Positions 41,138 through 49,250 of a stretch of 64,000 nt of DNA are shown here, piece after piece. The stretch comes from Eubacterium sp. (GTDB lineage Bacteria; Bacillota; Clostridia; Oscillospirales; Acutalibacteraceae). Under the pieces are notes generated by a model, which saw nothing but the letters and a program-made list of their open reading frames with translations, was not told the origin of the DNA and did no database searches. The position numbers and the translations under genes were made by a program. Every line of letters begins with the position of its first letter. Within the stretch, counting starts at the first letter, position 1. The stretch covers positions 62,001-126,000 of the forward strand of contig JAFUEH010000008.1 in assembly GCA_017463985.1 (NCBI GenBank). Reading direction: 5' to 3'.

Positions 41138-42298
41138 ATGCCAAAAGTAGTATGTCCATGGAATCTGATCACTGACTTTGTAACCGACGCTTTCGTTGGC
41201 TACGGTATTCCGAGAGACGAGGCAGAAATGTGCACAGACGTGCTTCTTGAATCCGATAAGAGAGGCATCGAGAGCCACGGCTGCAACCGCTTTAAGCCCA
41301 TCTATCTTGACAGAATCAAGGCAGGAATCCAGTCACCTACCACTAACTTTGAAATTCTGAAGGAAACAGAAACCACCGCAGTGGTTGACGGCCACAACGG
41401 TATGGGTCAGGTCATCGGCACCAAGGCGATGCAGATGGCAATCGACAAGGCGAAGAAATACGGTATGGGTATGGTCGTTGTCCGCAACTCCTGCCACTAC
41501 GGTATCGCCGGTTATTACACCTCCATGGCAACCGAGCAGGGCTGCATCGGCATGACCGGTACCAACGCCCGTCCGTCCGTTGCACCGACCTTTGGCACAG
41601 AGGGTATGTTCGGTACCAATCCGTTCACGCTTGGCGTTCCGTCCGACGAAGCCTTTGACTTCAACTTTGACTGCGCTACCTCTATCACCCAGAACGGTAA
41701 GATCGAATATTACGCCAGAATTGACGAGCCGGTTCACCCGGGCACGATCATCAATATCGACGGCACCCCGGTAGAGGGCGACGCAGGTGAAGCACTCAAG
41801 AAGATCCGCGGCGGCACAGCAGCGCTGACCACCCTGGGCGGCATCGGTGAAGCACTCGGCGGCTACAAGGGCTACGGCTTTGCGATGTTTGTAGAGTTCC
41901 TTTCCTCCGTTCTGCAGGACGGCGAATACGGCAAGGCGCTCGACGGTAAGGACGAAGAGGGCAACATCAGACCGTATCACCTCGGTCACTTCTTCATCGC
42001 GATCGACACCAACCACTTCCTTGGCGAAGAGATCTGCCGCAAGAAGACCGGCGACATCATCCGCACCATCAGAGCCTCTAGAAAGGCACCGGGCGAGGAC
42101 AGAATTTATATCGCAGGCGAAAAGGAATACGAAATCTGGAAGGAAAGAGAGCCGCACGGTGTACCGATCAATGAATCCGTACAGGGCGAAATCAACGCCG
42201 TAAGAGACGAGCTCGGCCTTGACTACACCTTCCCGTGGGAAGAGAACTACACCCCGTATCCGGAAACCAAAAAGATCAAGTCACACATCGAAAGATAA
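41138..42298 (+). CDS. Ldh-family malate/L-lactate-type dehydrogenase
   Basis: 386 residues of the NAD(P)-dependent Ldh/YlbC family (type-2 malate/sulfolactate/ureidoglycolate dehydrogenases), not Rossmann-type LDH. Landmarks: SHGCNRF near the N-terminus, the catalytic region NSCHYGIAGYY, GTNPFTLGVP and the GGYKGYGFAM segment. The adjacent malic enzyme favours malate as substrate. RBS AAAAGGAG. Strong codon bias suggests high expression. Confidence 0.93.
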   Translation: MPKVVCPWNLITDFVTDAFVGYGIPRDEAEMCTDVLLESDKRGIESHGCNRFKPIYLDRIKAGIQSPTTNFEILKETETTAVVDGHNGMGQVIGTKAMQMAIDKAKKYGMGMVVVRNSCHYGIAGYYTSMATEQGCIGMTGTNARPSVAPTFGTEGMFGTNPFTLGVPSDEAFDFNFDCATSITQNGKIEYYARIDEPVHPGTIINIDGTPVEGDAGEALKKIRGGTAALTTLGGIGEALGGYKGYGFAMFVEFLSSVLQDGEYGKALDGKDEEGNIRPYHLGHFFIAIDTNHFLGEEICRKKTGDIIRTIRASRKAPGEDRIYIAGEKEYEIWKEREPHGVPINESVQGEINAVRDELGLDYTFPWEENYTPYPETKKIKSHIER

Positions 42299-42361
42299 GT
42301 ATTTCTATGAAGGATTTCGGTAGCGAAATTCCAACCAGCAGATAACAAGGAGAATTATATT

Positions 42362-43534
42362 ATGGATTACAGAAAAGAATCATTAAGACTGCACGGCGAG
42401 TGGAAGGGCAAGGTTGAAGTCGTTGCCCGCGCAAAGGTTGACAACAAGGACGCCCTTTCGCTGGCATATACCCCCGGCGTAGCAGAGCCCTGCCTTGCTA
42501 TTCAGGATGATTATACCAAGAGCTGGGAGCTCACTAGACGTTGGAACATGGTAGCCGTTGTCACCGACGGTACCGCTGTGCTCGGCCTTGGCGACATCGG
42601 TCCGGAGGCAGGTATGCCGGTAATGGAGGGCAAATGTGTGCTCTTCAAAGAGTTTGGTGATGTTGACGCCTTCCCACTTTGCGTCAGAACCAAGGATGTT
42701 GACGAGATCGTTGACGTTGTTTACAAAATCAGCGGCTCCTTCGGCGGCGTAAACCTCGAGGATATTTCTGCACCGCGCTGCTTTGAGATCGAAAAGAAGC
42801 TCAAGGAAAAGTGCGATATTCCGATTTTCCACGATGACCAGCACGGCACGGCTGTTGTTACCTCTGCGGCGCTGATTAATGCCATGAAACTGACCGGCAG
42901 AACCCTTGGCGACTGCAAGGCTGTTATCAACGGCTCCGGCGCAGCCGGCGTGGCAATTGCCAAGCTGCTGATGAAGCTCGGTCTGAAGGACGTTATCCTT
43001 TGCGACAGAACCGGCGCGATCTACGAGGGCAGAGAGAACCTCAACCCGTTCAAGGAGGAGATCGCTAAGGTCACCAACAGAGGTATGGTCAAGGGCGGCC
43101 TGAAGGAAGCCATGGTAGGCACCGATATTTTCATCGGCGTTTCTGCTCCCGGCATCGTATCTCAGGATATGATCAAGTCCATGAACCCGAACCCGATCGT
43201 CATGCCGATGGCTAACCCGACGCCGGAAATCATGCCGGACGAGGCAAAGGCTGCCGGTGCGGCAATCGTAGGCACCGGCCGTTCCGACTTCCCGAACCAG
43301 ATCAACAACGTACTGGCTTTCCCGGGCATCTTCCGCGGTACGCTTGACGTTCGCGCCAGCGATATTACTGAGAACATGAAGATCGCCGCTGCGTACGCGA
43401 TCGCGTCTCTGGTTTCTGACGACGAGCTGAACGCAGATTACATCCTGCCGCACGCTTTTGATCCGAGAATCATGAACACCGTCGCTGCCGCTGTTGCTGA
43501 AGCAGCCCGCAAGGACGGCGTTGCCAGAATCTAA
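42362..43534 (+). CDS. Malic enzyme (malate dehydrogenase, oxaloacetate-decarboxylating)
   Basis: Converts malate to pyruvate and CO2 with NAD(P)+. 390 residues, the short bacterial form without a phosphotransacetylase domain. Catalytic Tyr in LAYTPGVAEP, the Lys in MPVMEGK, metal-binding FHDDQHGTA and the nucleotide-binding GSGAAGVAIAKLL are all visible. Sits 63 nt behind the Ldh-family gene, likely co-transcribed, and followed by a strong terminator. Confidence 0.96.
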   Translation: MDYRKESLRLHGEWKGKVEVVARAKVDNKDALSLAYTPGVAEPCLAIQDDYTKSWELTRRWNMVAVVTDGTAVLGLGDIGPEAGMPVMEGKCVLFKEFGDVDAFPLCVRTKDVDEIVDVVYKISGSFGGVNLEDISAPRCFEIEKKLKEKCDIPIFHDDQHGTAVVTSAALINAMKLTGRTLGDCKAVINGSGAAGVAIAKLLMKLGLKDVILCDRTGAIYEGRENLNPFKEEIAKVTNRGMVKGGLKEAMVGTDIFIGVSAPGIVSQDMIKSMNPNPIVMPMANPTPEIMPDEAKAAGAAIVGTGRSDFPNQINNVLAFPGIFRGTLDVRASDITENMKIAAAYAIASLVSDDELNADYILPHAFDPRIMNTVAAAVAEAARKDGVARI

Positions 43535-43547
43535 CCGCTATTCATCC

Positions 43548-43586
43548 AAAGAGCCTGACTCATGCAAACGAGTCAGGCTCTTTTTT
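43548..43586. terminator. Terminator between convergent genes
   Basis: 14-bp perfect stem (43548-43561 with 43570-43583), 8-nt loop, T run on the plus side and A run on the other. Confidence 0.9.
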
Positions 43587-43605
43587 ACGATTTGCTATCA
43601 ACGGC

Positions 43606-44094
43606 TTACTGCTTCCCCTGCTGCTGAGCAAGAAGCATATTTTTTACGTCGGACACATCCTCCGCCGCTTGCGCCAGCATCATCATCAGCGCCTGTGCCA
43701 CAACAGCCAGGACGGTTCCGACAATGATAATCGCTATCGCGGCCAGGAAACCCTCTCCGCCGCCGATCACAACGCCGGCCGCCACACCGCCGATCAGCGC
43801 GCCGAGAATATCCAGAACCATCGTGATCATCGCCACCGTTCTGACGATGCCGATCCAACGGTTCGTGCTGCCGGAGGTTGGCTGATAAACAGGCGCTGTC
43901 GGCGGCACTGTGGCCCCTGCCGATGGCTGAGGTGCCGTGCCTGTCGGCTGCTGTGACGGCTGTTGCGCCGCAGCCTTAGCGTGTTTCTTCTCCTCCAGTG
44001 TTTTGAACATACACTCTTCACACTGAAGATAACCGTTTGTATGATACTCCTCGAAAGGACTGAGCTTTTTACCGCAGGTTGTACATTGTTTCAT
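43606..44094 (-). CDS. Zinc-ribbon membrane protein, unknown
   Basis: 162 residues. An N-terminal zinc ribbon has two CxxC knuckles (Cys4/Cys7 and Cys25/Cys28). A Gln/Pro/Thr-rich linker follows (about 42-75), then two transmembrane helices (about 83-112 and 117-140). The family is not identified. ATG 44094 behind AAGGAG. Confidence 0.75.
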   Translation of the reverse strand: MKQCTTCGKKLSPFEEYHTNGYLQCEECMFKTLEEKKHAKAAAQQPSQQPTGTAPQPSAGATVPPTAPVYQPTSGSTNRWIGIVRTVAMITMVLDILGALIGGVAAGVVIGGGEGFLAAIAIIIVGTVLAVVAQALMMMLAQAAEDVSDVKNMLLAQQQGKQ

Positions 44095-44125
44095 ACAGAT
44101 TCTCCTTTTGAATGATTTCAGGTTT

Positions 44126-44154
44126 ATTGTAGCACATCATCTATCGACCGTCAA
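44126..44154 (-). promoter_or_regulatory. Promoter of the zinc-ribbon membrane gene
   Basis: Minus strand TTGACG (44154-44149), 17-nt spacer, TACAAT (44131-44126). Confidence 0.65.
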
Positions 44155-44199
44155 GGAGATACGGAGGCACCTAAGCCAGGCATTTTCATCATTTTGCAG

Positions 44200-44228
44200 T
44201 TGCGAAAGTGCGCGCGGTGTGATAGAAT
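44200..44228 (+). promoter_or_regulatory. Promoter of the mannonate operon
   Basis: TTGCGA (44200-44205), 17-nt spacer, TAGAAT (44223-44228). Spacer and flanks nearly repeat those of the radC promoter. Confidence 0.7.
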
Positions 44229-44251
44229 TGTTTTATAAAGGAGGGATAGCC

Positions 44252-45328
44252 ATGCAAATGACTTTTCGATGGTTCGGCAAGGACAAGGATACGGTTACGC
44301 TCGAACAAATTAAACAAATCCCCAACGTAGTCGGCGTCGTGCCGGCGCTGCACGATCTGCCTGCCGGCGCGGCATGGACGATGGACAGAGTACAGGCAAT
44401 GTACGATGAAATCACCGCTGCCGGACTGACGATGGAGTGTATTGAAAGCGTCAACGTACACGAGGATATTAAAATCGGTCTGCCGACCAGAGATCAATAC
44501 ATTGAGAACTACAAGGAGTCGATCCGCAATTTGGCAAAGGTCGGCGTTAAAGTGATCTGCTATAATTTTATGCCGGTATTTGACTGGACGCGCACTGATC
44601 TGTATATGCCGCTGCCGGACGGCTCTACCTGTCTTTGCTACGACGGCAAGCAGGTGGAGGGCAAAAGTCCCGAGGATATGTTCCGCGAAATCGACGATAA
44701 CTCTAACGGCTACGCCATGCCCGGCTGGGAAACCGAGCGTATGGGCGAAATTAAGGCGCTTTTTGAAAAATACAAAGACGTCACGGCCGACGACCTGTGG
44801 GCCAACCTGCAATATTTCTTAGAAGCAATCATGCCGGTCTGCGAGGAATGCGACGTAAAGATGGCCATTCATCCGGACGATCCGCCGTGGGGCATCTTTG
44901 GCCTACCGCGCATCATCACCGGCAAGGAGGCAATCGAAAAGCTCTTTGCCCTGGTGCCCAGCAAATACAATGGCTTAACGCTATGCACCGGTTCGCTCGG
45001 CGCCAGCCCTGACAACGATATGGTAGAGATCATTCACACCGCCAAGGACAGAATTTATTTTGCCCATCTGCGCAACGTACAGCACAACGACCAGTGGTTT
45101 AACGAAACGGCGCACGAGAGCAACGCCGGCTCGCTGGATATGTACGAAATTGTGAAGGCGCTGCAGGAGGAGGGCTTTGACGGCTATATCCGCCCTGACC
45201 ACGGCAGAATGCTGTGGGGTGAAGTGGCACGACCGGGCTACGGTCTGTATGACCGCGCGCTGGGCGTCTGTTACCTGAACGGCCTGTGGGAGGCTGTTGA
45301 AAAATCACGCAAGGAGAAAGAATTATGA
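44252..45328 (+). CDS. uxuA: D-mannonate dehydratase
   Basis: Dehydrates D-mannonate to 2-keto-3-deoxy-D-gluconate in hexuronate catabolism. 358 residues, TIM-barrel fold. Recognisable segments are TFRWFG at the start, PNVVGVVPALHDLPAG, the metal-site MAIHPDDPPWGIFGLPRI and FAHLRNVQ, and IRPDHGRMLWGE near the end. ATG 44252 with AAGGAGGG upstream; an open frame further upstream has no RBS and crosses the promoter. Stop overlaps the next start by 4 nt. Confidence 0.96.
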   Translation: MQMTFRWFGKDKDTVTLEQIKQIPNVVGVVPALHDLPAGAAWTMDRVQAMYDEITAAGLTMECIESVNVHEDIKIGLPTRDQYIENYKESIRNLAKVGVKVICYNFMPVFDWTRTDLYMPLPDGSTCLCYDGKQVEGKSPEDMFREIDDNSNGYAMPGWETERMGEIKALFEKYKDVTADDLWANLQYFLEAIMPVCEECDVKMAIHPDDPPWGIFGLPRIITGKEAIEKLFALVPSKYNGLTLCTGSLGASPDNDMVEIIHTAKDRIYFAHLRNVQHNDQWFNETAHESNAGSLDMYEIVKALQEEGFDGYIRPDHGRMLWGEVARPGYGLYDRALGVCYLNGLWEAVEKSRKEKEL

Positions 45329-46173
45329 TACACGAGAATTTAAAGGGCAGAGTAGCGGTTGTCACCGGCGGCGGCGGCGTGCTTTGCGGTGCATTTTCCA
45401 AAACGCTGGCAAAGCAGGGCTGCAAGGTAGCTGTGCTTGACCTGAACGAAGCGGCGGCACAGCAATGCGCAGATGAAATCAACGCGGCGGGCGGCGAAGC
45501 GATCGCGGTCGGCTGCAACGTACTGGAGCAGGAATCCATGGAAAAAGCACGTGCCATCATTAATGAAAAGCTCGGCACCTGTGATATATTACTCAATGGC
45601 GCTGGCGGCAATAATCCGAAGGGCACCACGACGAAGGATACACTGGAACGGATCGACCTGCTGCAAAAGGACGACAGCATCAAGACCTTCTTTGATTTAG
45701 ATCCTGCCGGCATCAGCTTTGTATTCAACCTGAACTTCCTCGGCACACTGATCCCCACCCAGGTGTTCGCACGCGATATGGTGGAAAAAGAGAACACCTG
45801 CATCGTGATGATCACCTCCATGAACGCCTTCCGTCCGCTGACGCGTATTCCGGCTTACTCGGCTGCCAAGGCAGCAGTGAAGAATTTTACGGAATGGATG
45901 GCGGTACACTTTGCACCGATGGGTATCCGCGTCAATGCGATCGCGCCGGGCTTCTTCTCGACAAAGCAGAACGCCGCGCTGCTGTGGAACGAGGACGGTT
46001 CACCGACCGAGCGAACCGGCAAAATCCTTGCGGCAACACCAATGAACCGCTTCGGCAAGCCGGAGGAGCTGGACGGTGCGCTGTTGTTCTTAGTGGACGA
46101 GGCCTTCAGCGGTTTTATCACCGGCGTGAATATTCCGGTGGACGGCGGCTTCAACGCCTATTCCGGCGTATAA
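45325..46173 (+). CDS. SDR-family D-fructuronate reductase (mannonate oxidoreductase)
   Basis: 282 residues, short-chain dehydrogenase: the TGGGGVLCGAF cofactor loop (about 15-25), NGAGG, catalytic Ser in MITSMNAF and YSAAK (Tyr/Lys). Because it overlaps uxuA by 4 nt, it is most likely the non-orthologous UxuB that reduces fructuronate to mannonate in many Firmicutes. No uxaC or transporter gene is in the window. Confidence 0.9.
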   Translation: MIHENLKGRVAVVTGGGGVLCGAFSKTLAKQGCKVAVLDLNEAAAQQCADEINAAGGEAIAVGCNVLEQESMEKARAIINEKLGTCDILLNGAGGNNPKGTTTKDTLERIDLLQKDDSIKTFFDLDPAGISFVFNLNFLGTLIPTQVFARDMVEKENTCIVMITSMNAFRPLTRIPAYSAAKAAVKNFTEWMAVHFAPMGIRVNAIAPGFFSTKQNAALLWNEDGSPTERTGKILAATPMNRFGKPEELDGALLFLVDEAFSGFITGVNIPVDGGFNAYSGV

Positions 46174-46204
46174 ACAGAGTGAGTGAAATCCAAACTGTCA
46201 AAAT

Positions 46205-46241
46205 AAAAAGCTATTTCACGAAGTTCGTGAAATAGCTTTTT
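46205..46241. terminator. Terminator between the uxu pair and the PurF-like gene
   Basis: Very long stem (46205-46222 with 46224-46241; tip forms the loop), A run left and T run right; works in both directions. Confidence 0.9.
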
Positions 46242-46242
46242 A

Positions 46243-47655
46243 TTATTCTTTTCCGTCCCAACAGTAGGTACAAAGCTTGTCGGGGTCAACGCCGATGGCG
46301 TCGATCATATCGTCCAGGCGGTTATAGCGCAGCGTCGTAAATTTTTGCTGCTGCCGAATACCTTCCACCATGGCGGCATATTTTTCGGTATCGGGATTGA
46401 TATACTCCTGAAGCGTAGCGTCGTCAGGATCGCCGCCCTCCAGCTCACGGATCACACGGCGCGTGATCAGCTCCATCTCACTGGTAGAACGAGAGAAATT
46501 CAGATACTTACAGCCATAGAAGATCGGCGGACAGGCCGGGCGGATATGTACCTCCTTCGCGCCGCTGGCAAACAAGTATTCCGTCGTTTCGCGCAGCTGG
46601 GTACCGCGGACGATCGAATCGTCGATCATCAGCAAGCTCTTGCCCTCGATCAGCTCGCGGATCGGCAGGAGCTTCATTTTTGCAATCAGGTTTCGCTTTG
46701 TTTGGTGCGTCGGCATAAAGGAGCGCGGCCAGGTTGGCGTATATTTTACAAACGGACGGGTATAGGGAATCCCGCTTTCATTAGCATACCCGATTGCATG
46801 GGCAATACCGGAATCAGGCACACCGGCAACCACATCCGGCTTGACGGAACCGGCATCACGCTTAGCAAGCGCTGCACCGCAGTGATAACGCATATCCTCT
46901 ACGTTGACGCCCTCGTAGGTCGAGGACGGATAACCGTAGTACACCCACAGGAAGGTACAAATCTTCATTTTGTCACCGCCGGGAACCAGCGTTTTGATAC
47001 CCTCCGGCGTTATCACGACGATCTCGCCGGCACGAAGCTCTCTGTCCGGCGTATAACCGAGGTTCAGGAAGGCAAAGCTCTCAAAGCAGGCGCAATAGCC
47101 GTCGTCCTTTTGCCCGAGGACAACCGGCGTTCTGCCGAACTTATCACGTGCCGCATAGACGCCCTTCGGCGTGAGCAGCAGCATACTCATCGACCCGTCG
47201 ATCAGCTCCTGTGCATATCGAATGCCGTCGATAAAATTATCCTTTTGGTTAATGATCGCAGCCACCAGCTCAGTCTGGTTGATCTCGCCGCCATGCATCT
47301 CAAAAAAATGCGCGCCCTTGGCGATGATCTTTTCAACAATTTCCGCACTGTTGTTGATTTTACCGACGGTTGCGATTGCAAACGAGCCGTGATGTGACCG
47401 CACAAAGATCGGCTGCGCCTCATAGTCGCTGATCACGCCAATGCCCAGCTGTCCCTTCATTTCGTTGGATTCCTTAGCAAATTTCGTTCTGAACGGCGAA
47501 TTCTCAATATTGTGAATCGCTCTGTCAAAACCGTTTTCGCTGTCATAAACAGCCATGCCGGCGCGCCGTGTGCCGAGATGCGAATGATAGTCCGTACCGA
47601 AAAAAAGGTCGAATACGCAGTCTGTTTTGGAAACTGCTCCGAAAAATCCTCCCAT
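46243..47655 (-). CDS. PurF-like amidophosphoribosyltransferase homologue without the catalytic Cys
   Basis: 470 residues with the Ntn glutaminase-like domain, then a PRTase domain with the PRPP loop MIDDSIVRGTQL. Cysteines in KICTF, PACPPIFYGC and the terminal CTYC are placed as in Fe-S-containing PurF. However, the N-terminus reads MGGFFG instead of MCG: residue 2, the nucleophile needed to hydrolyse glutamine, is Gly. A second PurF-like protein of this type is common in Clostridia and its reaction is not known. It may use ammonia, or serve as a PRPP/nucleotide sensor. Own promoter, monocistronic. Confidence 0.85.
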   Translation of the reverse strand: MGGFFGAVSKTDCVFDLFFGTDYHSHLGTRRAGMAVYDSENGFDRAIHNIENSPFRTKFAKESNEMKGQLGIGVISDYEAQPIFVRSHHGSFAIATVGKINNSAEIVEKIIAKGAHFFEMHGGEINQTELVAAIINQKDNFIDGIRYAQELIDGSMSMLLLTPKGVYAARDKFGRTPVVLGQKDDGYCACFESFAFLNLGYTPDRELRAGEIVVITPEGIKTLVPGGDKMKICTFLWVYYGYPSSTYEGVNVEDMRYHCGAALAKRDAGSVKPDVVAGVPDSGIAHAIGYANESGIPYTRPFVKYTPTWPRSFMPTHQTKRNLIAKMKLLPIRELIEGKSLLMIDDSIVRGTQLRETTEYLFASGAKEVHIRPACPPIFYGCKYLNFSRSTSEMELITRRVIRELEGGDPDDATLQEYINPDTEKYAAMVEGIRQQQKFTTLRYNRLDDMIDAIGVDPDKLCTYCWDGKE

Positions 47656-47697
47656 AAGCTTGTCCTCCGTTGGGGTATTATTTAGTTTGTTGAAAGT

Positions 47698-47725
47698 ATT
47701 ATAACAGATAATGCACTAAAGTAAA
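47698..47725 (-). promoter_or_regulatory. Promoter of the PurF-like gene
   Basis: Minus strand TTTACT (47725-47720), 16-nt spacer, TATAAT (47703-47698). Confidence 0.65.
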
Positions 47726-47763
47726 ACATTAATTTGACAAAAAGAATAATTTCAGAAAATAAA

Positions 47764-47797
47764 CCAAAAGACGCCTTTTTGCAGAGGCGTCTTTTGG
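47764..47797. terminator. Terminator-like hairpin
   Basis: Perfect 12-bp stem (47764-47775 with 47786-47797), 10-nt loop; T-rich on both outer sides. It shields the PurF-like promoter from the heat-shock operon. Confidence 0.65.
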
Positions 47798-47868
47798 TTA
47801 TTTGTTGCCACCCTTTCAATCGCTGATCAACCAGTGTATGTGCGCAATTTCTATCGTATAAACAGTGA

Positions 47869-47979
47869 CAGCCGGTGGCCTTGCTTATTTCAGATGACTA
47901 TCATTGTGGTGATCCGGAGGCAATGAGCTTTGAATATATCGATTTGGCGACCTATCAGCAACAACACCCATCATCATAA
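47869..47979 (+). pseudogene. Possible C-terminal gene remnant
   Basis: Open 36-codon frame (QPVALLISDDYHCGDPEAM segment, then EYIDLATYQ and a polar tail) ending in TAA, with no plausible start or RBS. It reads like the tail of a decayed protein gene; family unknown. Confidence 0.3.
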
Positions 47980-47983
47980 AGTT

Positions 47984-48012
47984 AGCGGCCTGATCCTTTG
48001 GGACAGGCCGCT
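47984..48012. terminator. Terminator at the end of the heat-shock operon
   Basis: 12-bp stem with one bulge (47984-47996 with 48001-48012), loop TTTG; T-rich tract is moderate in both directions. Confidence 0.65.
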
Positions 48013-48018
48013 GCTATT

Positions 48019-49149
48019 TTATTTGAATTTATCAAAAAAGTTCTTTTTGCTGTTGCCGCTCTTAGGTGGCGTATAGCTTGCGTCAAACTGGCGGAGAATA
48101 TTCTTTTGCTCACTTGTAAGCGATTTCGGTATATCGACCACGATGCGCACATACATATCGCCCTTACCGACGGCACGCACGCGCTGAATGCCCTTACCCT
48201 TCAAGCGGAATACTTCGCCGGGCTGCGTACCGGCAGGGATTGAATACTTAATATCCCCGTCCAGCGTCGGCACGCGAACCTCCGCACCGAGCGTCGCCTC
48301 GACAATGCTGACGTGCTTATTGTACAGCAGATCATAGCCGTCGCGCTCAAACTCCTTATGCGCCTTGACGTTCACAATCACGTGCAGGTTACCGGCAGGA
48401 CCACCGTTAGCGCCGGTGTCGCCCAGCCCTCTGATCACCACGGTCTCGCGGTTATCAATACCGGCAGGAATATCCACCTTCGTTTTATTGCGGATACGTA
48501 CTTTGCCCTTGCCGCCGCACTTTTGGCACGGATGGTCAATGATTTTACCCTTGCCGCCGCAGCGTGTACACGGACGGGAGGTCATAAAGATACCCTGCCG
48601 TGAGGTAACCTGACCGGTGCCGTGACAGTCAGGACAGGTATGCACTGCACCGTCGGTGGAACCGGTTCCATGGCACTGTGAGCAATCCTCTACACGCGGC
48701 ACTTCCACTGTCTTAGAGCAGCCCTTTGCTGCCTCCTCAAAGGTGATCGTCACCGTAGCCTGTATATCCCGTCCCTTACGCGGTGCGTTCGGATCGCGCG
48801 CGGTAGCACCGCCGAAGCCGCCGCCGAACACCTGTGAAAAGATGTCGCCCAGGTCAAAATCAGCGTCAAAACCGCCGAAGCCGCCTCCGTAACCGCCGGC
48901 ACCGGCGCCGTAGTTCGGATCCACGCCGGCAAAGCCGAATTGGTCATAGCGCGCTTTCTTTTCGGCGTCGGACAGCACCTCATAAGCCTCGTTGCACTCC
49001 TTGAACTTTGCCTCTGCCTCCGGATCGTCCGGATGCAGGTCAGGGTGATACTGGCGCGCCGCCTTACGGTATGCTTTTTTGATTTCATCGTCCGAAGCGC
49101 CCTTGCTTACGCCGAGCACTTCATAGTAATCGCGTTTATTTTCAGCCAT
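48019..49149 (-). CDS. dnaJ: Chaperone DnaJ
   Basis: Hsp40 co-chaperone that stimulates DnaK ATPase. 376 residues: J domain with HPD at 35-37, Gly/Phe-rich linker (about 75-110), four CxxCxGxG zinc repeats (about 151-215) and the C-terminal substrate-binding beta domains. It is the last gene of the hrcA-grpE-dnaK-dnaJ operon; a stable hairpin lies between dnaK and dnaJ. Confidence 0.97.
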   Translation of the reverse strand: MAENKRDYYEVLGVSKGASDDEIKKAYRKAARQYHPDLHPDDPEAEAKFKECNEAYEVLSDAEKKARYDQFGFAGVDPNYGAGAGGYGGGFGGFDADFDLGDIFSQVFGGGFGGATARDPNAPRKGRDIQATVTITFEEAAKGCSKTVEVPRVEDCSQCHGTGSTDGAVHTCPDCHGTGQVTSRQGIFMTSRPCTRCGGKGKIIDHPCQKCGGKGKVRIRNKTKVDIPAGIDNRETVVIRGLGDTGANGGPAGNLHVIVNVKAHKEFERDGYDLLYNKHVSIVEATLGAEVRVPTLDGDIKYSIPAGTQPGEVFRLKGKGIQRVRAVGKGDMYVRIVVDIPKSLTSEQKNILRQFDASYTPPKSGNSKKNFFDKFK

Positions 49150-49189
49150 AATAGCTCCAATGTTTCTGAATAAAATGTACTAATGCGCG

Positions 49190-49217
49190 GTATCCCGCCG
49201 ATCGCTCGGCGGGGTAC
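49190..49217. other. Hairpin between dnaK and dnaJ
   Basis: 12-bp GC-rich stem (49190-49201 with 49206-49217), loop TCGC, no T run in the direction of transcription. More likely an mRNA processing or stability element than a terminator. Confidence 0.6.
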
Positions 49218-49250
49218 GCTCATTTTTAAAAGGGGAAAATAATGAAAAGC

